Below the pieces are notes generated by a model, which did not search any database, was not told where the DNA came from, and was given only the letters and a program-made list of their open reading frames with translations. 64,000 nucleotides of DNA from Paragyromitra xinjiangensis (Eukaryota > Ascomycota > Pezizomycetes > Pezizales > Discinaceae): the NCBI GenBank assembly GCA_038503065.1, contig JBCAMK010000020.1, positions 1,116,001-1,180,000 of the forward strand, in the 5' to 3' direction. Positions 33,554-45,045 of the stretch are shown in pieces. Each line of letters starts with the position of its first letter. Within the stretch, counting starts at the first letter, position 1. The translations under genes and the position numbers were made by a program.

Positions 33554-33931
33554 TCAGAACGAGCAACTCCGATCCCAAGCGGAGCTTCACCTGCTCCTAC
33601 AAAGTATTCGTGGAAATATCTGCTAGATTGGGAAAGTTGACCAACCGGTCTTAACCTTGACTTCGTGCTCTTTTTATGTACCATTCAAGCGTTCTCTCAA
33701 AACCTTTCTCTGCAAGAGTATCAGGCTGAATACCTGAAAGTATTTTCTTCTCGGCGAGAGCAACATACTCCATATCTCCATGTTCCGATTTCAAAGAAGC
33801 TACAGTTGGCAAAGCTTAATGCACATAGAGCCAGTATATAAGTTGGAACAAATTCTGCTACTTCTCCATTCCATTACCCAGTCAATGAAGTTGGTTGTAT
33901 TCCATTAATCAAAAAATACCATCTGCCCATC

Positions 33932-34596
33932 ATGTTAACCAGTTTGATTGTGCTGTATCTTGCTCACCTTATGTCTCTCGTTATAGCTCAGGTACGTTAA
34001 CCTCCATATTCCCCACATAGCTTTACATCTACTCATCTATCAACGATTTCAAGAATGAAACCTACATCACGCAGAAAGGGTACAATATCACCTTCGATGA
34101 TCTCAACAACTCAACCCAGGATGTCATACCTATGCCTTCTCGATACGACTGGCTATCCTTCCACCCTTCCTGGCAGGTAGCCAAAAACGGTACTAGTATC
34201 CCCTTTACGCCGCATTCGTCGAGAAACGCGGTTGTTATGCCACCTACCTTCAGCAATGCAACTGCCGAATTCTCAACCGCCTGTCCCGATGATTGTTTCG
34301 ATATCCAGTCCCTCTGGATCATTGCATGTTGGGTCAACCCACGGTACTTCCGCACTGACGAGGCCTGCATTATCACGTTCACTGGGACGAAGGCCAATGG
34401 GACGGAAGTCACTTGGACGAGACCTGTTCGGAAAACGACGATGGAAATCGTGCAGTTCTCAAAAAATAGGGGCTTTAACTGCCTTAAGAAATTGCGCATG
34501 GATACTAGATTTGAATTCGGGAATGGGACCGCGGGCAGGATTGGGGTGGACGAAATGATCCTTAATAGAAGAGTGAGCAGGAATTCTACGTGCTAG
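33932..34596 (+). CDS. Secreted Cys-containing glycoprotein, 193 aa, two exons
   Basis: Exon 1 (33932-33991) encodes a classic signal peptide, MLTSLIVLYLAHLMSLVIAQ, followed by a GTACGT donor. Exon 2 then opens to 34596. I favour the acceptor CACGCAG (exon 2 from 34075, 83-bp intron); CATAG at 34020 also keeps frame but would give an improbable 29-bp intron. The mature part has many N-glycosylation sites (NIT, NNST, NGTS, NATA, NGTE, NGTA, NSTC) and a few cysteines (ACPDDCFD, IIACWV, GFNCLKK). It should be exported. I know no family for it; an effector or wall-associated role would be a guess. Confidence 0.6.
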
Positions 34597-37323
34597 ATGG
34601 GCGGGGGTTATTTTTCTTTCTATTGGGCTCCATCTTGTCTGGATTGTGGTTGTCGGGAATGGTTTCTTGATATCGTTGAGTTACAGTTGAATGAAAGCGT
34701 CGGCTTCCCGTTGGAATTTCTCGTATGATTGTTTACTCACAATATCAATTCTATCTAAGTTTTTAACCAATCAGTACACCAGCGCTAGGTCAAAACTTAA
34801 AGCTTTCTACTTTCAATTCAAAAATAGCATAAATTGCGATTGCAAAATGCAACTTCATTATCCCGGCCAGATGATCTGATAACTGTGGCATCAAACCTAT
34901 CGTACCCGCTTCACGATTTCAACATACCTAAAGTCCATAGAGGAAACCCAAGCGTCAGTTAGAATAATTTTTCAATCTTCCGCAACGATGAATCGGTGAT
35001 TTTTATCCTACAACTTAGATCATAAACTCCAAGTTAGATCAAATTGAAGGGATGGAAGGGCTTTAAATACTTTACGGGCTGTTACATGTGCATTACCGCC
35101 TGACATCATTTCTTCCGACCTAGTGCTGGGTCACGCCAACTTGAGAAAGCCTCGACACGCTTTAGAATAGTTTCAGTATCAGTACTCTCCCCTCCCCCAC
35201 CAGCTAACGCATAAAAAACATCTATAACAAACTATGTTGAAGAGAACAGCCAAGGAAGTGGGTATCTAGATCGTCTCTCCACAAGCACCGAGCCGTATTC
35301 GTTCGGAAGGTTATCCTGTGGGATACCGTTTAATTTCCGATTCAAGATCTATTGAAACAAGTTAGATTGGTGGGTAGCGGCAGGAGGATTAGCGAAAGTA
35401 TAATTGCTACGGGTCGTGTTGGGCTCAAATATATATCACTATACGCATAAGGTGAAGTCTGTTGGTCAGCTGCTTTAAAGCACATAGACTCGATTAAGCA
35501 AGGGGCTCGAATTCTGTCTACAAAGCTTTCAAAGCAGTCAAAGTCTAGGCTAGGGTCCTGAGCACCGAACAGATAGAGCAAGACCTCAAGGACTTTCTAG
35601 CTTACAAACGGGTTGCGTAAAGTATAGTTGGATGGAGCTTCGGCTGCTTTATTACAATGATTGATGCGGTTAACGCCCTACGATAAGGATTACATTATGG
35701 TAGACAGAGATTGAGGCCTAGAGTTGTACTCAGAGCTATACTATTTCTCTGTCTACGGCTATCGTTCACTCTTCATCATTCCCTAAGATCAGTCTAGCCA
35801 TCAATGGGTAATGATATAATGGGTCTTGTTGCCCTTAACAATATATATCTAAGGTACAGAGGGAATTCAGACGAACAGCTTTCGCCTTGGTGTAATTGTA
35901 ATCCAAATAGATACCTCATCATTTACGTTATCGAAGTGCCCTACGTTAACGTGCTCACGCCTTTACAGAAATCTAGCTACTTAGTGGTGGGGGAGAGCCC
36001 AACGACTTTCACCCCGTAGGCGCTATTTCGTTTATATTCATGCACTCTTGGCTCACTCTATAGACTTCTCCGCCCAACAGCTCAACAGTTCTAGGTGATG
36101 TCGGTACCCAGCTGTCAGGTAACTACATGCGGTTTCGATTATAGAATCACGAAATATCACTCGCATATTCGTACCACGAAGATGTTGAAAACGGGCTTCC
36201 TAATCGGGGATCGATAGGAGGCTCTAATAGAGACACTAGAGAACGAGGTCAGAAGTTCCGAAGCCTGTGAAGAAATCTTCCTGCACTAGCTACGTGTGCC
36301 CTCTATAAATTCGAGGCCAGTATCACAGCAGAGAGCACCCGAGTACAGGGTGCTCGAGGTTCCCAATAGGGCTACTACACAAGTGTAGACCAGTGAGCAC
36401 TGCCAGCCTCCAGAGCATAAGCAATCGAGACTTTCTTTCCCCCTAACGTGCCCAATATTTCCAACAGAAGATATCGAAAACAATAGTGTAGGGAGTAGCA
36501 ATGAGATGAAACGCTTTCTATGGGCTGGTAAAAACCTTGACCCAATTATAGAGCAACCCCTAAAGCCCATGTGCCCAAACGGCACCTGTGCTAGAATGCT
36601 TTCCACAGAGGATACTATTGACGGTAAGAATTTGAGCTTTCTAGTACTAAAGGCTCAATCTGATGATTGGTTTACTCGCTAACTTGTGAAGGAGGAGAGA
36701 GCAGGCGAAAATCAGTACGTTTAGGAGATTGATTTCTACTCTAGAGAAGTAGTGATATATGCTGAAATAATAAAGCAACGGACGGGAAACAGAGATATCT
36801 ATCTGCTCTACGCATGTTGTAGGAGAATGGAACTTCGGACATACTGCATTTTACACTATTGTTTCCTTTCGCGATTAGCTTTAAGGGAGGTGATGCCTCA
36901 TGACACCTCTTTTCATGCAGACACAATAGCAATGAGAAGGTAAGACATTCTGGCTTCCTTGTTGCGTTCGATTCTAGGGAATTGGACAATACGCTAGCAT
37001 TGCTGCCTTCACTCAGAAGGTAGAAACTGAACGGCAATTATAATTTCGGAGCTTTCCGGTTGCTCGTGTACGTTATCATGTTCTCATATAAAGTATCTAC
37101 CGTAAATACAAAATCCCCACTGTCAATCACCCAGTGAACAACCCTGTGTCCATAGAAGTAAAGGAAACCAAAAAAAAATCAAAATAACCAAAAAAATCAT
37201 GAATACCGTATATACCGCGTTCGTAAGGCCAAAAGTCTAAAACGTGATAATGATATCCTTCGCAAAGCAAAAATCGTGTCCAGAGAAAGAGAAAACCAAA
37301 AATTCGTTAAAGTCCATCCGTGG
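34597..37323. other. Long intergenic stretch, nothing recognised
   Basis: About 2.7 kb with no convincing coding frame on either strand. Confidence 0.4.
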
Positions 37324-40010
37324 TCACACCCCCGCATCCCTCTTCAATTCACCTCCGCCAACACCCCACTCTTTCTTTAACCTCTCTATCCGCTCGATCT
37401 CGCCCGGTTTCTGTACTTCCCATTCAACAATACTCTCGGGATATCCCTGTCCTGGGGGGAACGGAGCGAACTTGGGTACAGCCTTCTCCGAGGGACTGCC
37501 ATATTCGAAATCATCCTGCCGAGATGCATCCGGATCAATAGCAGCAGAGAATTCAACCTCCTCTTGATACGAAGAGAATACATGGGAGTTGAGGAATTTC
37601 AGTCCTGTGCCGTCGCATGCATGGTCCAGAGCAAGAATGGCGAAGTGTGCGCCGGCGACTGGTCTCGCCATGAAGTAGATTCCCGGGAAACCACCGGTTT
37701 CTGTATCATACAAATCGGTAAACGGTCTATCGGTTGTTGTCTCGTTGAGCCAGAGACCAATTAAGTTGATGATTTGATGACGGGTGTGCTCGGAGGAGAT
37801 TGCAGCCACCCAGACCTCCCAGTCGGATTTGGTATAGAGATGGCGGGTATCCAGTGGGAGACCATATTTTTGAAGGACGGCGGAATACCAGCGGGATTGC
37901 CTTTGGTAGATAGGATATGGGAAATATCCCTGCTTGCTCTCCTGCGCAAAACAGAGGAGGGAGTCAGGGTAGAGGTTATAAAGTGTTCCCCATGAACCAT
38001 AGAGATGGTAGGCGAGCTTGGTGTGAGAACCATCACGAGACACAGCGAAGTCGACCCATGCAGGTACGTAGGCAGCCCCGACAGCAGCGTAATACCCAGC
38101 GTCTTCTTCGTTCTCCATAATTTTTGAAAGCTCGGACATCGCGCGGATACCAACAATGGCTTTTACAGCAAGGTTTGTCTGGTTCTCGAGGCGACCAGCA
38201 AAATCATCGGTGGAGAGCTGGTAATCAGGGATCAAACCGAATTCGGTCAGGTATCCTGTCCATTGTTTCCACAGCTGGTATCTTCCATCTTTATTGATCC
38301 AAGCCTGTGCTGCCTTCCTACCCGCTTTCGTTCCATCATCGAGAGTCCTCGCATAGGACAGGCCCATAGCCAACATATTCCCACATTCTTCAACCGGCAT
38401 TGCCTCATCATTTCCGTCGCCGTGGCCGGTAGCGTTGGGAAAGTGAGCGCCAAGATCGTGCATTGAGTACCTATGTTAAAGTCAATACTACGAATTTCAA
38501 TCCCGAGCAAACGGAACCTTCAAAGAGACATATGGGAATTACTTATTCGGATAGAGCCCTGCTTGCTGATGCTCCAAAAGCGGTTCAAGAAGATACGCAA
38601 GCCACTGAGGATTCGTATACAAAAAGAAAGTATACCCCGGAAAGATGACATCCACAGTTTGGAAATTTCCATTGGAGCTGATCTCCTTTAGGAATAGGAT
38701 TGGATTCTTGGGAGTACCGGAGAAGACCGTGGCACCCATAACTTGTCGCGCTGAAATAGAGACGATATCTGCGTACGTATCCGATACGGTAGCCTTCGCA
38801 TGAGCAATGACTTTGTCGGCATACTCCTTTCCAAGAGCATAGGCTGTAGGGTAGTCGAAGTAATGAAAGTTAATCATATCGGTAACATTCATATGATAGA
38901 ATTTCCACAACGGCCTCATCTTGGTCAATCCGCGGGCAGCAGCAAACTGCGCGACGGGCGCTTGTACAAGAGCTACGGTAAAGAGAGCGGATCCGGTTTT
39001 ACTGCTAGAGCCTTTACCGCCGAGCGCAAAGTGCTTGCTGAATGCAAATACAGGCTCGTCGTTCATGACCTCGCGGAAAGCGGTCTCGTATGTATTTGCG
39101 AGTTTTGGATGTGAAGAGAAACGACGACGGAGAGGGCCGGAGACGCCAGCTTCGTAGGTTACTGATTTGTCCTAAATCGAAGAATTAGCATATCACACGA
39201 GTTAATAGGGCAGGAGAGACTAACCGTGGGCCCGGAGAAGTAAAGTGTACCCCACTCTGACCGATCACCAATCTCAGTGAATGTCGATTGATCTTGTTTG
39301 TGTATTACCCAACTGTTGATCTTCTGGCCTCGCTGGAGACTCCATTGGATAATAGCGCCCCGCTCGTGAGTGACCCATACTAGAAAGCAAGATCAGAAAC
39401 CCCTCCAAGACGTCAAAAATTCTAAAGGTAGCGTAAGAAACTCCCAGATTAGAGACAACTTACGGCCATTCAAATCAACATATATGTCCACATCAACCTT
39501 AGCCTCAACAATCACCTCTAGGTAGCTTGCCGGCAAAGCTTGTCTTTCGGTGCTATTGGCAGTAATCGGCGAAGTGAACACAAGTGTAACATTCGCGTCA
39601 CTCCCGAGCGCATAGCTCAAATTAGTAGTCGAAGCGTCGTACTGGAACCCATTGAATGTAGGGTAGTATACCGTGTACGGGTCTCCCTTACTCGCCGGTA
39701 GCAAGGCATCCTGAGGCCGGCCGATAAGAGGGTATATAGTATTGTTCGCCAGCTGAGCAATGACAGAGAAACCGACCTGAAACAACTTACTTTTAGTAGC
39801 TACACTTCAAGTTAACTTGCGGAGCCACTAGAAGCACACCTCTTGACCTTGCCAGAAAATTGGCCATGTTTCCCACGGATTCCGCCGAGCGTTGTACCAC
39901 AGAGAAAGATATGGATTTCGGACGAAAAGTGGAAGAACAGGAGGTTTGGTGTAGGATGCAGCTGAAAGGGTACTCAGAAGTGCCCCGAGAAGCAAGAAAA
40001 GATACTTCAT
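37324..40010 (-). CDS. Secreted glutaminase (GtaA-like), 804 aa, five exons
   Basis: The model is complement(37324..38470, 38543..39171, 39225..39379, 39464..39776, 39840..40010). Fungal GtaA-type glutaminases hydrolyse glutamine to glutamate outside the cell or at the wall. The protein has a signal peptide (MKYLFLLLGALLSTLSAAS) and the family's mature N-terminus (PPVLPLFVRNPYLSLWYN, GRPQDALLPASKGD). The C-terminal half has MHDLGAHFPNATGHGDGNDE, MPVEECGNML, LYNLYPDSLLCF, YPIYQRQSRWYS and the end segment KSDWEVWVAAISS. These correspond to the DUF5127, DUF4965 and DUF1793 regions in order. All four introns (53-84 bp) keep phase. It is somewhat longer than typical GtaA (about 690 aa). N-glycosylation sites (NNT, NLS, NVT) support secretion. 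It stands alone between long non-coding regions. Confidence 0.9.
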
Positions 40011-42648
40011 CGTCTGTAGCCGTAGACGATGCACGATAAGGACGAAATAAACAAAAATGAGGACGACAGCTGACTGGGGATTAGAAAGAACAGCTCGCGA
40101 GACGAGGGGATCTTATAAACGACAGAAATGCGTGGAAGTAAGCTAGCGAACGAGCCTCAACACCAAAGCTCAGAATAGCAACAAGCCCGACTCCAGCTTC
40201 TAGCGAGCTGCCACGAGCAGCGCCCGAGAAAGGAAAGAAACCGTGATCGAAGAAGGCGAAAGAAAGAAAATACCCCGCTATCACAACGAGTGAACCTGAG
40301 ATTTCCTAATGTCTTCAGAGCAGAAGACCTTTGGGGACAAAAAAGAGCGGGGCATGTGTTTGAAGTTGTTGTTGCTCCTCACTCGGCTCTTATTTTACCT
40401 GCATTCCCGCTTATATCCACAACCCTAACCCTCGCAGCTCATTCCCCGCAAATGCAGGGAACGCAATGCATCTCCCCCTGATCCGTGATCACACCCGCAT
40501 TCAATCCATTGCAGCGCCTGACCAGCGTGCATGAAGTCTAGCTTCTTTGGGCATCCCAGGTGTGTTTGTCGGTTAGTACCCCCCGCATTCTGCTTGTGAT
40601 TGCGGGGAAGAATCCCTTTTTTTAGACGATCGTCTGATGCTGTGCGGAGGATTTGGGAGCCCATCTCGTGGTTGGTGGCGTAAAGGAGATGCTAAACAAT
40701 ATTGTCTCCGACGGGACGATGTCTGCGGTCGGGATCATTATGCTTCGGTTTCGCGCCGAAACTGGTGAGAGGTTTGGAATCCCACTGATGAGATACCCCT
40801 GCGGGAAGGGAAGAGTAAAAGCTTCGGTCAACCGAAGGGAACACGTTTCGAGATCTGATAAACACAGGATCGTCTATCCATACCATCTGCACTATAGGCT
40901 TCAACACAAGGCTACGAAGCATAAAGTTAAAATCATCAGATAGTGCAAGAAGGTCATGAGTCCTTATCGATAAGAATAATAACCTCGTAGCTATAGCACC
41001 CTCTCTGACAGTAATAGATGGGCTTCGAGAATGTTTCTCACATTCCAACAATCTACCCTTCTCGAGCATAGGAAACGAAACGGGCAAGATCTGCCAAACC
41101 ATCAAACCACGAGTGCCGAACTCTCATCAAGACCGTGAAAACCATCTTTTCCGGAGTAATTCATTTGATCACGGTCTTGAGTTTTTCTTCGGATCGGCTT
41201 ATATTCCTAAATGGATCCGGAAATGTCATTTGATTGATTTGAACGCCTGCCAAGTATGCCGTCCGATCATGTGAAGATGAGGTGTTTCGGATTTCCTTCT
41301 TTGACCAGGGTCCTCTAGAGTACTCTGGCCAAATGAGGTGCATTTATTTACCTCCTCTAATATACGTGTAATACGGTAAGGCGACCCGTGATACTACTGC
41401 CTTTGATCTAATAGGCACAAAATACTATAAAACTATAGCGGGCCACTTATAATTCTTACCAAACTCGCTATTTAAAATTAAAGTTATAGTATATCCATAA
41501 TCTTTGTCACATACATCCTATCCTCTAAACGATATCCTTATCATGGAGGTGGAAAAAATCTCTGCACGTGGTCCAAACAATCTTTAGAATCCCTGCCCGG
41601 CAGAGCAACCAACCCTCCAGGGAGAATGAAGAGAAAAAGGGAAAACACCGAGATCCTAGTGGCTGGTTCCTAGATAAAAAACTTTTGTTCGAAATAAGCA
41701 ATTCGAGGAAGATAACCGAAGCATTTCAGCTATGTTACGCTAGTTCTAGAGGCTCGGTTCTTGGACCCCACGCATCTACTCATTACTGGACTAAAGAGGC
41801 TTAGCCAGCATCATGGTACGTGTGTTCCTTCAGCTGTTTGGTAAACGTCAAACTACCCTCTATTCAAGGGTCTGGAGCTCTATCCAGCTATCCGCGATGT
41901 CACGATTGTACTCTATCGGGCAGCTCCCGATTTTTCTCTCTTCTTTCTATATATCTAGATATTTCTATAACTAACCACCCACTTAATTCAATCACTTTCC
42001 CTCCACCCGCTGTCACGAGCCGATCAACTCTGGCACCCCAATATAGTTTGACATGGAACGCTTGTAGAATTGGCATGGCCTTGCATAACTTATTTATCAA
42101 TCAAAAGTGTTTTAAAGCTCCTCTTATTCTCTGCACCCGAAGGCTGATACCTAAGTCGATACTTTATCATCCTAGTAACCAAAACCCCAAGCCTCCTACC
42201 GCAGTAGCCGCCAATCCTAACGAAGTTAGATCTACCACTGCTACACGTTTCATTACAGTATGTCTAGAGTAGCTTATTCGCCCTTCCGAAATTTATTCTA
42301 TGACCCATAAACCTCGCCTCCTCCACAGTAGACATTCGCAAGTTTTTAGCTGACTCGGTAAGTTCCGGAATGCCTAGCTGTCTCTGACTCATAAGCGACT
42401 ATCATCACAATCCTGAAGTGATGGGCCTGAAGACAGTTATAGAATTTGTGTAACGTATAAAAGCTTAAATAGTCCAGGTACCAGCTTCTGTACCTCTTCA
42501 CTTTTGCGTTACTACACAATATCACTACAATATCACCACTGCAAAGCCAACCCACAGCAGAGCAACTTCCAGATACTCTCAGAAAAACCTTGGATCTTGG
42601 ACCGGTTCAAACACAGTCCCACAACAAATCTAAAAGCACGCAATCACA
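40011..42648. other. Long intergenic stretch with telomere-like box and a hairpin
   Basis: The motif aaccctaaccct lies near 40425, upstream of the glutaminase gene. caagaccgtga (41128-41138) and tcacggtcttg (41169-41179) form an 11-bp stem. Minus-strand frames at 41900-42260 (GARVDRLVTAGGGK; VVDLTSLGLAATAVGG) look vaguely protein-like but are too broken to call. No other gene is supported. Confidence 0.4.
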
Positions 42649-42843
42649 ATGGCTAATAACCAAACTTCTCCAAATTTCACACAGGGCTATAACTACGTAT
42701 ACTCCAGCGATGCGAATATTTCCAACCAGGTTGTTGGCCACCCTCCGTCAAAGCCATCCGGGCCTCATCCAGCTCTGGAGAGCCTGGAAAATCTTAGATA
42801 CTATCAATCCGTGGCTACTGCCGCCCTAGGGGCAAAGAAATAA
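42649..42843 (+). CDS. Small hypothetical protein, 64 aa
   Basis: A short complete frame starts at an ATG in a good fungal context (caatcacaATGGCT). It begins MANNQTSPNFTQGYNYVYSS and is polar, with Asn, Ser, Pro and Tyr, then a short helix-like end (LENLRYYQSVATAALGAKK). There is no signal peptide, membrane segment or cysteine. A 120-bp CA-rich leader precedes it. It could be a small stress- or development-related protein, but nothing in the sequence shows a function. Confidence 0.45.
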   Translation: MANNQTSPNFTQGYNYVYSSDANISNQVVGHPPSKPSGPHPALESLENLRYYQSVATAALGAKK

Positions 42844-43536
42844 TGCGAGGCCTCTCTTAAAGGTTTGGGAAATATAAGGTGCGGGGGAAGGTGATTGACG
42901 TGAACTTTAGTGGTAGAAGCTTACACGGGTATAAGATCTCGGCTAAGGAAACAAGACTTCGATGCCGGAACCTCCCCGCTTGGGAGCAGAAACCAATTCC
43001 AAGATCGGGATTAGATTGCATAGGATGATATGGCTAGAGCTTTGTTTACTCAACAGGAAGCTTCCCCGGGAAGGTCAGCGATTATTATGCAAAGGCTGAG
43101 GCTCGGAGAGGCTACTGAATTCCATAAATCTGATGAGGTAAAATAACGGCCCCGTGTTGAGGAAGTTCTCGGGGGCGCCACCATGCAACACAAGGCCTAA
43201 CGATTTTTACATCAACTATCTTATGATCAAACAAAATCTTCATTTTAGAGCTTTTTTTATTCTTTTTTCTCGTTTCTTAGCATAATCCTTTTAATTTTAA
43301 TTAGATTTTCCATCAGTACAGGAAGATACTAGCGTTGATATAACCGCAGTATTACATGCTAAACACAATGGTCGAAATAATTGAGCCAAATTTATATCCG
43401 GGAATTCTACCCTCCTTTGATTAGACGAGGAAATACCAGAAAATTAGATGTGGTATATCAAAGTAGCTCCCAGAAGGCTATACTAACCAAATTCGCCAAC
43501 CATGCAGGAAGCGAGTGATATTCTATGGCGGGAATC
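42844..43536. other. Intergenic stretch, nothing recognised
   Basis: It ends at the target-site duplication of the 43.5-kb retroelement. Confidence 0.4.
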
Positions 43537-44646
43537 TCATTCAGTGATTAGTAGTAGTAGTAGTAGTAATTCATTTACGTATCCAACCCTATAGGTTATG
43601 ACGATAAGAACAACCATAAACAAAAACAAAAACAAAACAAAACACAAACAATTTCCTGCTCTCATTCTGCTCCATCATACGGCTCCCATTCTTTCACATC
43701 CCATACCCGCCTACAATCCTTATCTCTTGCATAAAATTCCCCGAACACAAAACAATCTGCCTCATACTTTCTCTCCCGACAAATATACCCCTCCTTTCCT
43801 TTCTCCCTTTCTGGTAGCAACAACAACATCTTATCTCCATTCACTCCTTCGTACAACGCTGACATCTGAATGTCACTCTTCGTTGGCTGCCTTCCGGTCC
43901 GTTTTTCCAACTTGCTCCTAACTTGGTCCCACCGCACTTTATTGTTCGTTTCCACAAATCGCCGTTTTTCTGCCGTTTTCTTCGTTTCGCAGATGGGGGT
44001 TGCTGCGACCTGCTCGGGGAGTTTTGCCGAACTCGGTATTATGGCGTTAGGTGGGGCCTTCATTTTCTCTTTTTTCCGCTTTCCCGCAAACCTCAAAGCT
44101 GCCAATCCTCTCAACTCTCCTGGCTCTGGATTCTTCTGAGGGGTATTCTCTTCCTGTTCTGCTTCCTTCATCTCTATATCACCCTTCTCTTCTTTCTTTT
44201 CCCTTTCCTCACTTGCTCTTTCTTCTCTGCTCTCTTTCTTCTCCGGTCTCACTGGAATTGGTGGTGGTGCCTGCCTCATCACCCTCTCCACCAGCTCTTT
44301 AATCTCCCTTTTCGCTCCGTTGTATCTTTTCGCCAGCACTCCTACTTCTCCTCTCAATCTCTTAACTTCCCGCAATAGTGCATCGATATGGCGGTGGTAT
44401 TCGTTTTCGAAGGCCATGAGCTTAAAGGCTGGCATGGTTGTCTTTCCTTTACTGTAGCTTGACTTATTGCTGTGTGTTCTGCTGTTCATGGTGATGAAGC
44501 CGGATGAAAGCGGGGTAGGTAAGCCCTGATTGGTGGATACCTGATATCACAAAAACCTCTGAAGTTGAGGGAAATCTGTGGCGACCTTTGATTGGTCAGT
44601 TCGTCCTGCAAGGTGGTTGTCAAGGTAAAGGCTTCATTCAGTGATT
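43537..44646 (-). mobile_element. Complete LINE-dependent retroelement carrying one ORF, 13-bp target-site duplication
   Basis: The direct repeats tcattcagtgatt at 43537-43549 and 44634-44646 flank a 1084-bp element. Read on the minus strand it has a 144-bp leader (44633-44490), one intact ORF (44489-43662), a T/G-rich 3' UTR, then about 40 bp identical to the 3' end of the LINE at 20.5 kb (ttatcgtcataaccta, gggttggatacgtaaatg), and a (TAC)n tail. The shared 3' module and triplet tail suggest mobilisation by that LINE's reverse transcriptase. There is no reverse transcriptase in the element itself. Confidence 0.85.
43662..44489 (-). CDS. Coiled-coil, Lys/Glu-rich protein of the retroelement, 275 aa
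   Basis: This is the only ORF of the element, with an intact frame from an ATG at 44489. Residues 25-70 form a coiled coil (HIDALLREVKRLRGEVGVLA, GAKREIKELVERV). Then come a Pro patch (APPPIPVRP), a very charged Lys/Glu linker and a folded-looking C-terminal region (KVRWDQVRSKLEKRTGRQPT; MLLLLPEREKGKEGYICRE; DKDCRRVWDVKEWEPYDGAE). A coiled coil plus basic region is reminiscent of LINE ORF1 RNA-binding proteins, but no CCHC knuckle is present. It could be an ORF1 relative that binds the element's RNA, or a captured host gene. The frame is open while the neighbouring LINE copy is dead. Confidence 0.7.
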   Translation of the reverse strand: MNSRTHSNKSSYSKGKTTMPAFKLMAFENEYHRHIDALLREVKRLRGEVGVLAKRYNGAKREIKELVERVMRQAPPPIPVRPEKKESREERASEEREKKEEKGDIEMKEAEQEENTPQKNPEPGELRGLAALRFAGKRKKEKMKAPPNAIIPSSAKLPEQVAATPICETKKTAEKRRFVETNNKVRWDQVRSKLEKRTGRQPTKSDIQMSALYEGVNGDKMLLLLPEREKGKEGYICRERKYEADCFVFGEFYARDKDCRRVWDVKEWEPYDGAE

Positions 44647-45045
44647 GATTGATTGAATCATTGAGCACATATAGCCGGAATTCTTAGCATGGAAGCAAGA
44701 AATGTTGCGTTTCTGGAGAGAACAAATATTCTAGGGGTGGAAGTGGCTAAGCCCTTCATCCACCCAACTAGATCATGATATGTCGAAAAAAGTGTAGCAT
44801 ATTCGGAAGTTAAATTTTGGAGTAAAGTACACGCTATTCAATAGTTGCCACCATACCATTTTACTCCTCATTTTATTATAATAGAATATACCATAGTCTA
44901 GCAATATATTTTTCAGTTGGTTTACACTTTGATCACTTGAAGTGGACGATATTAACTAACCATATAATTCAGCATAGGTCAAAGAAGAAACCCACTCCCA
45001 TAAGTTATTTCTTCAGTGGGGCTGCAGGTTTTCCTGAGCCAAACT
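44647..45045. other. Intergenic stretch, nothing recognised
   Basis: AT-rich sequence between the retroelement and the next gene's 3' end. Confidence 0.4.

Noticed and set aside
40692..41105. 137-codon minus-strand ORF
   Set aside because: No recognisable features, and competing frames of similar quality overlap it.
41820..42272. 150-codon plus-strand ORF, and broken minus-strand frames opposite
   Set aside because: Some minus-strand pieces look protein-like, but stops and frame changes prevent a supportable gene or pseudogene call.
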